Of a stretch of 64,000 nucleotides of DNA, positions 35,434-44,505 are shown one piece after another (the stretch's first letter is position 1; every line of letters begins with the position of its first letter). Below the pieces are notes generated by a model. The model searched no databases and was not told the origin of the DNA. It saw only the letters and a list, made by a program, of their open reading frames with translations. The position numbers and the translations under genes are program-made. This DNA is from ZC4RG30 sp039932715 (GTDB lineage: Bacteria > Pseudomonadota > Gammaproteobacteria > Steroidobacterales > Steroidobacteraceae): positions 124,001-188,000 of the forward strand of contig JBDTPN010000001.1 in NCBI GenBank assembly GCA_039932715.1, given 5' to 3'.

Positions 35434-36219
35434 GTGAAATTGCCGGTGCACGAAATCCTGACACTGGCCTGTGGACTGATCGTAGGGCTCTCCCTCGGTG
35501 TCATCGGCGGCGGTGGTTCCATCCTTGCCGTGCCGTTGTTGATGTACGTCGTGGGCGTTCCAGATCCCCATGTTGCGATCGGAACCAGCGCGTTTGCTGT
35601 CGGCGTCAATGCGCTGGCCAACTTGTTGGGGCATTGGCGTCGCGGTAACGTCAAGTGGCCTTGCGCAGCCGCATTTGCCGTCGCAGGCGTGGCGGGTACC
35701 GTGGTGGGTTCACTGCTCGGAAAGAGTCTCGACGGCCAGAAACTGCTGTTCCTGTTCTCCTTCGTCATGGTGGCGGTGGGCCTGGCCATGCTGCGGCCCC
35801 GATCCAGCGCCGGCGATCCTTCAGTTCACATCAATCCCGCGATCGCGGTCCGATTGCTGAGTGTCGGACTGCTGACCGGGATAATCTCGGGATTCTTTGG
35901 CATCGGGGGCGGGTTCCTGATCGTCCCTGGGATCATGCTGGGCAGCGGGATGCCGATTCTCAACGCGATTGGTTCGTCCCTGTTTTCGGTGAGCGCGTTT
36001 GGATTCACCACTGCAGTCAGCTATGCGCTTTCCGGTCTTGTCGACTGGTCCATTGCGTTGCACTTGATTGCGGGCGGCATCATCGGCGGCTTCCTTGGAA
36101 TCAGGATCTCGACCCGACTGGCTGGGCATCGTCGCGTGCTGGAGAGGGCCTTCGCGGCGGTCGTTCTCGTGGTTGCGGTGTACGTGGCGATCCGGGCAGG
36201 TATTGAATTACGGGGATAG
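35434..36219 (+). CDS. TauE/SafE family membrane transporter
   Basis: About 261 residues with eight membrane helices. Two family repeats are visible: GLSLGVIGGGGSILAVPLLMYVVG near the N-terminus and GIISGFFGIGGGFLIVPGIML in the middle, each followed by a GTSAFAV or GSSLFSV block. The family moves sulfite, sulfonates or other small anions. GTG 35434 is chosen because the longer frame from 35287 adds ~49 unconserved residues. The DUF302 gene follows after 18 bases. Confidence 0.87.
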   Translation: MKLPVHEILTLACGLIVGLSLGVIGGGGSILAVPLLMYVVGVPDPHVAIGTSAFAVGVNALANLLGHWRRGNVKWPCAAAFAVAGVAGTVVGSLLGKSLDGQKLLFLFSFVMVAVGLAMLRPRSSAGDPSVHINPAIAVRLLSVGLLTGIISGFFGIGGGFLIVPGIMLGSGMPILNAIGSSLFSVSAFGFTTAVSYALSGLVDWSIALHLIAGGIIGGFLGIRISTRLAGHRRVLERAFAAVVLVVAVYVAIRAGIELRG

Positions 36220-36237
36220 ACACCCCGGAGGTTTTCG

Positions 36238-36624
36238 ATGAACTACTACATATCAAGATTCACAGATCTGCCCTTTGACGCGGCCGTTCTGCAGACCGTC
36301 GAGCGCCTCAAGGCCCAGGGGTTCGGCGTGCTCACGGATATCGATATCCAGGCAACACTGAAAGGGAAACTGGGCATTGAAATGCGCAAGTACAGGATCC
36401 TGGGAGCCTGCAACCCTTCATTCGCACATCAGGCGCTGCAGCTGGAGGACAGGTTAGGGGTGCTGCTGCCTTGCAATGTGATCGTGCGTGAAACCGAGGA
36501 CGGAAAGGTCGAGGTCGCAAGCGTGGATCCCGTAGTCGCAATGGAGAAGACGGGTAATCCGCTGCTGGTGACGACTGCACAGGAAGTGCGGCGTCGGCTG
36601 GTCGCGGCCATCGACGTTGCGTGA
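36238..36624 (+). CDS. DUF302 domain protein
   Basis: 128 residues matching DUF302: AVLQTVERLKAQGFGVLTDIDIQATLKGKLGIEMRKYRILGACNPSFAHQAL, LLPCNVIVRE and the C-terminal MEKTGNPLL. No signal peptide. DUF302 proteins often accompany sulfur or metal transport genes; with TauE/SafE directly upstream, a role in sulfur handling is plausible but unproven. A strong GGAGG precedes the ATG. Confidence 0.88.
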   Translation: MNYYISRFTDLPFDAAVLQTVERLKAQGFGVLTDIDIQATLKGKLGIEMRKYRILGACNPSFAHQALQLEDRLGVLLPCNVIVRETEDGKVEVASVDPVVAMEKTGNPLLVTTAQEVRRRLVAAIDVA

Positions 36625-36643
36625 TGATGCCCATTCGCTGCCA

Positions 36644-38719
36644 TCAGGGCAGCAGCTCCCCCGGCATGCGACCGCTGACCGGGTTCCTGTAGTGGAACGC
36701 CGGCTCGATGATCTCCGGAAACATGTATTGCTTCGAACGGATGGCGTGATCCGGCGGAAGCTCGGTGGCGAATTTGTTGGGCGACGCGGCGGCGCCCAAG
36801 CCCTGGGTAATTCCACCGCCGCGTGAGTCACGTGGTGAAGGCGCACGACCCGCCAGCGGCTGGCCCGCCGCCTTGCCCAGACGTGCCCAGCCGTTTCGAT
36901 AAGAAGCATTGAAGATATGGAACAGGTCCTGCCTGCCGAACTTCCATTCGCCGTTTTCCTTGATGGCAGTGTTCTCGTAGATGCCGCCAATCCAGGAGCC
37001 GGATGATCCATCGGCGTTGCCGCCGGCCTGGAACAAGCGCGCGCGCATGTTGGCGCTGTTGCCATCCGCCGAAATATGGATCACCGGCTGGGTGAGCTGG
37101 TGGATGGTGAAGAAATTCGCCGAGCGACCACCCTTGGGTCCGCGCAGGTTGAGCGCCGTGCGGATGCGCTCGGTGCCAACATAAACGCCAGCGCCGGTGA
37201 GTTCCTTGGAGCCAGTGCTGGCGAACGTGTCCGACATGTTGTCCCACGCAGACTCATCGATGTAATAGCCATAGGAACTGTTGAGGTTTTCCACCGCGTC
37301 CACTGCAATCGCCGCGTCCAGCTGCTTCTGCACGGCCGCGATGTCCGCAACGACGTTCTTGCTGTTCGCGGGCGCATCCTTTATCACAGCCACCCTAACG
37401 ACCGCGCCAGGGTTACGCACTGGCTTGCCTGTCGCCGGATTGCTGTAGCTGAAACCAAGGTATTGCAACTGCGGATATTGTGCATACACCTGCGTGGGCT
37501 TGTGATCCGGCGGCAAGGTCTTGCTGATGCCGGGAGTCGGCTGCACATCACGCGCCCATCCCGCGTCGTAGTCGGTGTTGAAGCGTGGCACATAGCGCAG
37601 CACCTGGAACTTCCACACGCCATCCTGTTTCACATACCGGTTTTCATACGCGCCCAGTTCCCACTGGGCGTACCGACCATTAAGGCCCAGCTGTGACAGC
37701 TGGCTGCTGCGCGCAGAGGCAGTCATGCCATCGGGGGCAATGGTCACCACGGTAGCCAGGTTGATATGGTCGAACAATTCGCCATAGCGCAGCGGGGCAG
37801 GGCCGTAGAAATCCTCCAGCGCGCGCCGGATGTGCTCCCTTCCCACATATACGCCGCGCTGCCCTACTTCAAATGTACCGTTATCGGCGAACAGGTCGGC
37901 ACTGTCATCCCAGTTCTTGCGATCCAGGTAATAGCCATAGCTGTGCTGCAGGTTCTCCACAGCCGTCGAATCATCCATGCGCTGTACCCGCGTCGCAAGG
38001 CTCGACAGGCGCGCCGCGTCGGAGATCTTGCCCGTAATTGATGAAGATGCCTGCAGTGCACTTGCCGGGATGGTCACGCCGACGTGCCTGGCCTCGAAGT
38101 GATAGGGGATATCCCAGCGGGCGGGCGCCTTGTGACCGTAGTCATCGTAGGCGCCGGCATATTGTTCGTAGAAATGCAGGCGGCTGATCTTCCACCTGCC
38201 GTTGATACGCGTGTACTCATTTTCGTAAATGCCGCCGCACCAGGTGGCGGAGCTGCCGTAAATGCCCAGCAGGGCCGCCTCGTGCCAGGCGCCCTTGACC
38301 GTCTTGCCATCCGCGCTGACCGTAATGATTGGCTGCAGAATCAAATGCGCATTGAGCTGCCCCTTGGCAAGGCCGGCTGACTTGCGATTGGCCTGCTGCA
38401 TGAAATGCGCGCGCAGCTGTGATTTGCCGTTGACGGTTTCAGTGCCGAACTGGCCCGTGGCGTCGTCTGTAAACAGGTCCGCAAGGTCGTCCCACATGCC
38501 GGCTTCAAGGTAATGGCCGTAGGTGTGCTGCAATCGCTTCACTGCGCGCACGGCTTCCTCGGCGTCGACGCCGGCCTCGAGTTGCGCAAGGCCTGGCTTG
38601 GCTGCGTGATCTGCAACGGCGTGCCCTTCGGCGGCCAGCGCAGTGCAAGGCGTCGCAAGTGCAAGCAGCGCAAGGCCAGCGCAAAACGGGACGATCAGAA
38701 ACTGTCGGATGCGCTGCAT
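36644..38719 (-). CDS. Secreted protein with three SnoaL/NTF2-like domains
   Basis: 691 residues with a signal peptide (PFCAGLALLALATPCTALAAE). Three SnoaL-like domains are tandem (~50-200, ~240-390, ~460-620). Each opens with an RLQHTYGHYLEAGMWDDLADLF-type helix (second: NLQHSYGYYLDRKNWDDSADLF; third: NLNSSYGYYIDESAWDNMSDTF). Each has a VNG/VYVG...IR.AL strand-helix and a GIYEN/GAYEN...G.WK strand pair. Pro-rich links separate them (PDHKPTQVYAQYPQ, PPDHAIRSKQYMFPE). SnoaL_4 domains act as isomerases, dehydratases or binding modules; three in one exported chain is unusual. It lies 10 bases from the SDR gene. Confidence 0.82.
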   Translation of the reverse strand: MQRIRQFLIVPFCAGLALLALATPCTALAAEGHAVADHAAKPGLAQLEAGVDAEEAVRAVKRLQHTYGHYLEAGMWDDLADLFTDDATGQFGTETVNGKSQLRAHFMQQANRKSAGLAKGQLNAHLILQPIITVSADGKTVKGAWHEAALLGIYGSSATWCGGIYENEYTRINGRWKISRLHFYEQYAGAYDDYGHKAPARWDIPYHFEARHVGVTIPASALQASSSITGKISDAARLSSLATRVQRMDDSTAVENLQHSYGYYLDRKNWDDSADLFADNGTFEVGQRGVYVGREHIRRALEDFYGPAPLRYGELFDHINLATVVTIAPDGMTASARSSQLSQLGLNGRYAQWELGAYENRYVKQDGVWKFQVLRYVPRFNTDYDAGWARDVQPTPGISKTLPPDHKPTQVYAQYPQLQYLGFSYSNPATGKPVRNPGAVVRVAVIKDAPANSKNVVADIAAVQKQLDAAIAVDAVENLNSSYGYYIDESAWDNMSDTFASTGSKELTGAGVYVGTERIRTALNLRGPKGGRSANFFTIHQLTQPVIHISADGNSANMRARLFQAGGNADGSSGSWIGGIYENTAIKENGEWKFGRQDLFHIFNASYRNGWARLGKAAGQPLAGRAPSPRDSRGGGITQGLGAAASPNKFATELPPDHAIRSKQYMFPEIIEPAFHYRNPVSGRMPGELLP

Positions 38720-38728
38720 GTATTCCCC

Positions 38729-39463
38729 TTAGAGACCGCCTGCTACCACGAGATTGGCGCCCGTCACATAAGAGGCGCCGTCTGAAGCCAGGAACAGCAC
38801 AGTGGACGCCACTTCTTCCGGAGTGCCTGCCCGCTGCATGGGCGCGCGCTTGGCGCCCACTTCGATTTTCCCGGGACGGTGCATCTCGGTGATGATCGGT
38901 CCCGGTGACACGGCATTGACACGGATGCCTTCGGTGGCCACCTCGCGCGCCAATCCGGCGTTGAAGCTGTCCATGCCGCCCTTTGATGCCGCATACCACA
39001 CGAATTCGTTGGGTGAGCCATAGAACGCGGCGCGTGAAGAGATCAGGACGATGGCGCCGCCGGAGCCGCCCAGGCGCGTTGACATGCGCTTCACGGATTC
39101 GCGACTGCACAGCACGGCGCCGCGCAGGTTGACGTCGAGTACATTATCGATGGTTTCGGTGCTGGCATCAGCCAGCGGTGAATTCATGCCGGTGACGCCA
39201 CTGTTGTAGACCATCACTGCCAATGCGCCGTGCGCGTCGACTTCCTCGAACACGCGCAGGATGTCGGCCTCTTTGGCGGTGTCGGCCTGGATGGCCACAG
39301 CCTGTCCGCCGGCATTTTGGATACGCGCCAGCACAGCATTGGCGCGATCCTTGTTGTTGGCATAGGTGAATACCACCGAATAGCCCTTGGCTGCGGCAGC
39401 AACGGAAATGGCTTCGCCGATGCCCCTGCTGCCACCGGTGATCAGAAATACTGGCGCGGCCAT
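38729..39463 (-). CDS. Short-chain dehydrogenase/reductase
   Basis: 244-residue classical SDR: TGGSRGIGEAIS near the N-terminus, YNSGVT in place of NNAG, ISSRAAFYGSPNEFVWYAASKGGMDS (Ser and YAASK), and SPGPIITEM...FLASDGASYVTGANLVVAGG at the end. This is close to the 3-oxoacyl-ACP reductase/glucose dehydrogenase group; the substrate is not fixed. ATG at 39461-39463; GTG two codons earlier is possible. It precedes the triple-SnoaL gene by 9 bases, so both are likely co-transcribed. Confidence 0.88.
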   Translation of the reverse strand: MAAPVFLITGGSRGIGEAISVAAAAKGYSVVFTYANNKDRANAVLARIQNAGGQAVAIQADTAKEADILRVFEEVDAHGALAVMVYNSGVTGMNSPLADASTETIDNVLDVNLRGAVLCSRESVKRMSTRLGGSGGAIVLISSRAAFYGSPNEFVWYAASKGGMDSFNAGLAREVATEGIRVNAVSPGPIITEMHRPGKIEVGAKRAPMQRAGTPEEVASTVLFLASDGASYVTGANLVVAGGL

Positions 39464-39589
39464 ACTCACCTGTCTTGTTTAACGGCGCCAACGCTACGGC
39501 GCAGACCCTGGGCAAACTTGATTGAAATGGCAAAGATGCTTGCCTCCTGGGGCAAGCTTTGTTGCCGTCGCGGCGTTAGTCTAGCCCAC

Positions 39590-40486
39590 ATGTCCGCATC
39601 GATGCCCCCGCATCGCGGTCTGCACAATCAGCCGCCTGACCCCAATCCGCGCACGCCGCGATTTCCCGTGCCCGACGTGGCCTGGGACTGTCACATCCAC
39701 CTGTTCGGTCCGGCCAGCCAGTTTCCTTTCGAGGGTTCGAGCCCCTACGTTTCCGACGATGCGCTGCCCGAGGACTATCTACGGATGCAGCAAGTGCTGG
39801 GTGTGCGGCGCGCTGTGATTGTCAGCGCCGGTGGCTATGGCAAGGATTACCGGCACCTGCAGTCAGTGCTCGAGCGATTCGGCGAGCACTTCCGCGGCAT
39901 CATTCTGCCGCGTGACGATCTGCGCGCCGACGAAGTGCAGGTGCTGCACAAGCTGGGCGTGCGCGGTGTGCGCATGTTCGCAGGTCCCAAGGGACATGAG
40001 TGGAGCCATCTGCCGCAGATCAACCCGGGCTTGGCGGCACTGGTAAACGAAGTCGGCTGGCATGTGCAATACCAGAGCCTGGTGCGCGGGCACCTGGTCA
40101 ATGTGGCCGATCAACTGCTGGGCCTGCCCACACCGCTGGTCATCGATCACTGCGGCGCATTTGATCCGGCGTTGGGCACAGGGCAGGTTGCATTCACCAC
40201 GCTGTTGCGCATGCTGGACACCGGCAAGGTATGGCTCAAATTGTCGGGGCCCATGCGCTGCTCGGACCGCGACTATCCCTATTCCGACATGCTGCCGTTC
40301 GCCAACATCCTCGTGCGCCATGCTCCGCAACGACTGCTGTGGGGATCGGATTGGCCGCATGTGCAGATGAACGGACGCGGCATGCCCAATGACGGCGACC
40401 TGCTCGACTTGTTTGCAGAATGGGTGCCTGACGCCGCTATGCGCCGACAGATACTGGTACAGAACCCGCTGGCGCTCTATTCATAG
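39590..40486 (+). CDS. Amidohydrolase_2 family hydrolase
   Basis: 298 residues, TIM-barrel metal-dependent hydrolase. Family marks: WDCHIHLFGP (~38-47) for the first metal ligands, VIDHCGAF in the middle and RLLWGSDWPHV near the end with the catalytic Asp. Closest by pattern to 2-pyrone-4,6-dicarboxylate lactonase-type enzymes, so a lactone or aromatic-derived acid is a likely substrate. Its 3' end overlaps the convergent MFS gene by 50 bases, and that transporter is an AAHS-like acid carrier, which fits. Confidence 0.85.
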   Translation: MSASMPPHRGLHNQPPDPNPRTPRFPVPDVAWDCHIHLFGPASQFPFEGSSPYVSDDALPEDYLRMQQVLGVRRAVIVSAGGYGKDYRHLQSVLERFGEHFRGIILPRDDLRADEVQVLHKLGVRGVRMFAGPKGHEWSHLPQINPGLAALVNEVGWHVQYQSLVRGHLVNVADQLLGLPTPLVIDHCGAFDPALGTGQVAFTTLLRMLDTGKVWLKLSGPMRCSDRDYPYSDMLPFANILVRHAPQRLLWGSDWPHVQMNGRGMPNDGDLLDLFAEWVPDAAMRRQILVQNPLALYS

Positions 40487-41807
40487 TCAGCCGGTGAAAA
40501 ACCAGCAACGCGACAAACGACAGGACCATGGGCGCGCCCATGGCCCAGAACACCATATTGGGCGTGTAGCCCGCGCCCAGCATCCAGCCGGCTGACTTGG
40601 GACTCAGGATGTTGCCGATGCGTCCGAAAGCCACTGCCGAACCGATGCCTGTCGAACGCATCACTGTGGGATAAAAACGCACTGCCGGCGGATAAAGCAT
40701 GAAAAATGCACCGGAGATGAACACTCCGCACACGAAGGTCAGCGCCAGACTTGCAGACGACCCCAGCACCAGCACCGATCCCAGTGCACCGGAACTGACC
40801 GCACCCGCAAGGATGACCAGCATCAAGACGCGATTTCCGTTCCAGCGCACACAGAACAGCGGCAACACCAGGCCGCCGACCATGGCGCCAAGGGAATACC
40901 AGGCACTGGCGCTGACTCCATCGGCTTCGGTCATGCCGGCGCGCGTGAAAATCAGTGTCAGCCAGGTGCTGAAGAAGCTCACTGTCCAGCACACGCCGAT
41001 GAAGATGATCCACAGCAGGCAGGTGCCAAGGGCCTTGCCGTCCTTGAACAGTTCCACGATCTGGTTGCCGCCCAGGCGTGTGCCATCCGCCACGCCATCC
41101 GCCGCCGGTTGCTCGGTAATCCGCAGGCGCTGCAGTATGTTGCTGAGGCGCGCACTGCCTGGATGCTTGAGCAGCAGATAGCGCGGCGATTCCGGGAGGA
41201 AGGCAAACAACAACAGCGTCGTGAATGCGCACAACGTGCCGACATAGAGAATGATGCTGTGCCATTCGCTGTTGGCCACCAGCGGCAGCTTCATGAACAT
41301 CGCGGCCAGGAATGTGCCCAGCGCCGTGGCCAATACCACGAACGCGACCATGCTGGTGCGCACCCGTTCGGGCATGAACTCCGACACCAGCGTGGTTGCA
41401 GCCGGGATCACTCCGCCGAAGCCGATGCCGGTGAGGATGCGGAAAACCAGCAATTCAGGCACGTTGTGCACCCACGCCGTCGCCAGGGTCGAGAGCGTCA
41501 TGACCGACATGGCGATGATCAGCGACCAGCGCCGACCCACCAGGTCAGCCAGGTAGCCGGCAATGAATCCTCCTATGACCAGACCCACGGGACCGGCGGC
41601 GAAAATTGCACCGAATGCCGCAGCCGGCAACGCCCAGGTCCGCTCGATGGTGGGCGCCAACAGAGGAATCAGATTGAGGTCTACGCCTTCAGTGACGAAG
41701 GCGAGTGCACACAGCGCCACGACACGAATCTGTAGCGCAGTGATCTGGCCCCGGTCGATCAACGACTGCAAGGGTGATGTGGTGACCCCTTCCACGGGCG
41801 CGATCAT
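40437..41807 (-). CDS. MFS transporter, aromatic acid:H+ symporter-like
   Basis: 456 residues with 12 membrane segments. The first helix FVTEGVDLNLIPLLAPTI carries the acidic residues of AAHS (PcaK/BenK-type) carriers, and the loop motif YLADLVGRRWSLI follows. The second half has VRFYPTVMRSTGIGSAVAFGRIGNILSP, typical of AAHS. ATG at 41805-41807 is preferred: the frame is open to 42299 but would overlap the divergent regulator. Likely imports an organic acid for the neighbouring amidohydrolase. Confidence 0.88.
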   Translation of the reverse strand: MIAPVEGVTTSPLQSLIDRGQITALQIRVVALCALAFVTEGVDLNLIPLLAPTIERTWALPAAAFGAIFAAGPVGLVIGGFIAGYLADLVGRRWSLIIAMSVMTLSTLATAWVHNVPELLVFRILTGIGFGGVIPAATTLVSEFMPERVRTSMVAFVVLATALGTFLAAMFMKLPLVANSEWHSIILYVGTLCAFTTLLLFAFLPESPRYLLLKHPGSARLSNILQRLRITEQPAADGVADGTRLGGNQIVELFKDGKALGTCLLWIIFIGVCWTVSFFSTWLTLIFTRAGMTEADGVSASAWYSLGAMVGGLVLPLFCVRWNGNRVLMLVILAGAVSSGALGSVLVLGSSASLALTFVCGVFISGAFFMLYPPAVRFYPTVMRSTGIGSAVAFGRIGNILSPKSAGWMLGAGYTPNMVFWAMGAPMVLSFVALLVFHRLTMNRAPAGSVPVSVGA

Positions 41808-41894
41808 GGGCCCTTCCCGGGCGCCGCGCCAGCGGGGGTTGCTGACGCAGCGCCGGTCCGGATCAGAACAGGCAATGCAATTCCCACTCCAATT

Positions 41895-41906
41895 ATCACT
41901 GGTGAT
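41895..41906. promoter_or_regulatory. Possible GntR operator in the divergent promoter region
   Basis: ATCAC-TG-GTGAT is an inverted repeat with 5-base arms, lying in the 229-base gap between the divergent MFS and GntR genes. FadR/FCD regulators usually bind short dyads in such gaps. A second small dyad, TCAA-G-TTGA, lies ~70 bases closer to the regulator. Which is used, if either, is unclear. Confidence 0.3.
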
Positions 41907-42036
41907 CCGCAGGTGGCGATCGCATTGAAAGTAGAGGCGCAGCGCAACAGAAACTTGACCACAACGGCACATCAAGTTGAATTGCGTCACTACTCCTGAT
42001 CGCGCAATCAGATCGGGATGCGTATATTTGTCACGC

Positions 42037-42759
42037 ATGCCCAGCCCTGCTCGCCGTAGTCGCTCCACCAAGGCGCCCCCCCGCAGCGGGGCGGTCAAGG
42101 GTGCCGGCGCCCGCCGTCTGCAGCGTTCGCGGGGCTTTGTCGAGGAAGTATTCAAGGTGATACGCGCGGACATCATGTCGCTGCGCATTCCACCCGACAC
42201 CCGCATTTCAATCGACAGCCTGGTGCGCGAGCTCGGTGTTTCGCAAACACCCATTCGCGAGGCGCTGAGCATGCTCGAGGCCATTGGCCTGGTCACCAAG
42301 CGGCACTTCGTCGGCTATTGCAGCGCGCCGCAGCTCAACCGGCAGCAGCTTGATGAGCTCTATGAGGTGCGGCTGCTGATCGAGCCTTACGCCGCGCGCT
42401 GCGCGGCCGAGAAGATGAGCGATGGCGACCTGCGCAAACTGCGCGCGCTGGCGCAAAGCATGCAGCCGGGAGAATCGCGTACCTCGTACGATCGGTTTGC
42501 CGACCAGGATTCCGAACTGCACAGCATCATCGCCCTGGGCAGCGGCAACAAACTGATCCAGGAATCACTCGCGCGACTGCATTCCCACCTGCATATCTTC
42601 CGTCTGCGGTTCCACAGCGCGGTCACCAAGGAAGCCTATGCTGAGCACGCGCGTCTCATCGATGCGCTCACCCGACGTCGCCCGGCAGATGCCGAGGCAG
42701 CAATGCGGGCGCACATTGAGAAGTCGTACAAGCGACTCGAGCCTTTCACCAACGCCTGA
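42037..42759 (+). CDS. GntR-family regulator, FadR/FCD type
   Basis: 240 residues. An N-terminal Lys/Arg/Pro-rich tail (~25 residues) precedes the winged helix: VFKVIRADIMSLRIPPDTRISIDSLVRELGVSQTPIREALSMLEAIGLVTK. The FCD ligand-binding domain follows (YEVRLLIEPYAARCAAEKMS, FHSAVTKEAYAEHARLIDALTRRRPADAEAAMRAHIEKS), with Asp and His residues that usually hold a metal and an acid ligand. Divergent from the MFS gene, which it probably controls. ATG at 42037. Confidence 0.92.
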   Translation: MPSPARRSRSTKAPPRSGAVKGAGARRLQRSRGFVEEVFKVIRADIMSLRIPPDTRISIDSLVRELGVSQTPIREALSMLEAIGLVTKRHFVGYCSAPQLNRQQLDELYEVRLLIEPYAARCAAEKMSDGDLRKLRALAQSMQPGESRTSYDRFADQDSELHSIIALGSGNKLIQESLARLHSHLHIFRLRFHSAVTKEAYAEHARLIDALTRRRPADAEAAMRAHIEKSYKRLEPFTNA

Positions 42760-42849
42760 TCGGTTATCGGTTCCCAATTGCCCGCGCCGTTTGACATGCA
42801 GCCGACCATTTCCTATAGGATATAGGCATAAGAAGGCGGGGGAGGGAGC

Positions 42850-43854
42850 ATGGAGACCTACAAGGCGTCGAGCCTGACCGGGCGGGCTAAGGCCGCTGAC
42901 TGGAGCCGGCTGTATTCCTCACGACTTGACCAGGCTAGCGTAACCCAAGCCGATCGCGACGGCTTCAATGCCGAGTTCCGGGTGGCTGAATTAGGCCCCA
43001 TCCGGGTGGTTCGCCTGACTTGCAGCGGCAGCCGCATCGATCGCCAGTCGCAGCACATCGGTGCTGATGCTGCGCGCTACTATTCCCTGATCTTGCAGGT
43101 GCAAGGTACCGGGGCCTTCGCGCACTATGGGCATGAAACGCTGCTGGGCACGGGCGACGTCACGCTCTGCGACAGCGCAGCTCCGCATTCACTGCGACTG
43201 GGCGAGGGCTCGGAGGTGGTGATGCTGAGAATCCCGGCTCGCCTGCTCAAGGAGCATCTGCCGTCGCCAGAGTATTTCTGCGGGCGCCGCCTGCCTGCGT
43301 CCGAGGGGCTCACGCACACTGTGGCTGCCGTGGTAGTCAGCGTGTGCGCACAGCTTGAACGCGGCCTGGCTCCTGGTGTTCACGATCGGGTGTCGCGTCA
43401 CCTGCTGGACCTGATTGCCACTTCCTACGCAGTCGCCTTTGACTCGCAGGTCAACTCCTCATCCATCATCAGTGGTCGCCATGCCATGGCGCGACTGTTC
43501 ATCGAGCAGCACCTGCGTGATCCGGATCTTACCCCTTGCTCCATCGCCGGCCAGCTCAAGCTGTCGTCGCGCTATCTGCGCATGATCTTTGCCACCAGCA
43601 GCGAAACGGTGTCCGCGTATATCCTGCGGCGGCGCCTCGAGGAGTGCGCCCGGCAGCTGTCCGACCCGCACTGGAGTGGGCACTCCATCGCCGAGATCGC
43701 ATTCGGCTGGGGATTCAACAGCGCTTCGCATTTCACGCGCAGCTTTCGGGATCGCTATGGCGATTCACCGCGGCACTTTCGTCGCGGACACCTGGAAAAT
43801 CACGCGCCTGCCCGATTCTGGCACTCGCCTGCGCAGGTTGCGATCGCCTGCTAG
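42850..43854 (+). CDS. AraC-family transcriptional regulator
   Basis: 334 residues: an N-terminal AraC-binding-like domain (FRVAELGPIRVVRLTCSGSRI ... GDVTLCDSAAPHSLRLGEGSEVVMLRIPARLLK) of the FeaR/NphR/TetR-unrelated group, and two C-terminal helix-turn-helices (LTPCSIAGQLKLSSRYLRMIFATS; GHSIAEIAFGWGFNSASHFTRSFRDRYGDSPRHFRRG). The ATG at 42850 follows GGGGGAGGGAGC. No clear target beside it; the downstream genes run the other way. Confidence 0.92.
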   Translation: METYKASSLTGRAKAADWSRLYSSRLDQASVTQADRDGFNAEFRVAELGPIRVVRLTCSGSRIDRQSQHIGADAARYYSLILQVQGTGAFAHYGHETLLGTGDVTLCDSAAPHSLRLGEGSEVVMLRIPARLLKEHLPSPEYFCGRRLPASEGLTHTVAAVVVSVCAQLERGLAPGVHDRVSRHLLDLIATSYAVAFDSQVNSSSIISGRHAMARLFIEQHLRDPDLTPCSIAGQLKLSSRYLRMIFATSSETVSAYILRRRLEECARQLSDPHWSGHSIAEIAFGWGFNSASHFTRSFRDRYGDSPRHFRRGHLENHAPARFWHSPAQVAIAC

Positions 43855-43906
43855 ATCGTACGGGGTCAGGGCCCGGACAGCCGCCAGAAGCGGCTCACGG
43901 CGTTGC

Positions 43907-44491
43907 TCAATTGAGCACCTTTTCGATAGCTGCAGTCAGCTCCGCACTGTCTGGCGTGGTCTTCGAATCGAAGTGCTGGATGGATTTGCCGTCAGCAGAA
44001 ACGACGTATTTGTTGAAGTTCCACTTGGGCTCAGTGGTTTGTGCAGTGATCGCCTTGAAGACCGGATTCGCGTCGGGGCCTTTGACATGAGTCGGGGAGA
44101 GCACGGTGAATGTGACACCGTTATTCAGGAAGCACACTTCGGCCGCTTCGGCCTCGTCCTTGGCTTCCTGATTGAAATCATCCGACGCAAAGCCGACCAC
44201 CACCAATCCACGACTCTTGTATTTGTTGCTGAGTGATTCAAGCCCCTTGAACTGTGGAGTGAAGCCACAATGGCTTGCGGTGTTGACGATCAACAGCGGC
44301 TTGCCTGCGTAAGCCTTGCACAGATTCACGCTTTGCGAGGAATGCAATTTGCGGAAATCCTGATCCAGATAGGCAGGGCACGCCTGTGCCGCGGCAGATG
44401 CAGCCACAGGGGGTGCGGCCGCAGCAGGTGTGGCAATCAGTGGCAGGGTTGAGGCCATCAGCACTACGGTGGCGAGCAAGGCGGATTTCAT
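43907..44491 (-). CDS. Glutathione peroxidase family protein, exported
   Basis: 194 residues with an N-terminal signal sequence (LLATVVLMASTLPLIATPAAAAP). The peroxidatic site NTASHCGFTPQFKGLE has Cys75 instead of selenocysteine, DDFNQE supplies the Gln and PKWNFNKYVV the Trp and Asn of the catalytic tetrad. As a Cys enzyme it probably uses thioredoxin-like partners in the periplasm. Cys38 and Cys58 may form a further disulfide. ATG at 44489-44491; the longer frame to 44563 lacks a better start. Confidence 0.9.
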   Translation of the reverse strand: MKSALLATVVLMASTLPLIATPAAAAPPVAASAAAQACPAYLDQDFRKLHSSQSVNLCKAYAGKPLLIVNTASHCGFTPQFKGLESLSNKYKSRGLVVVGFASDDFNQEAKDEAEAAEVCFLNNGVTFTVLSPTHVKGPDANPVFKAITAQTTEPKWNFNKYVVSADGKSIQHFDSKTTPDSAELTAAIEKVLN

Positions 44492-44505
44492 TGATGCACT
44501 CCTGT

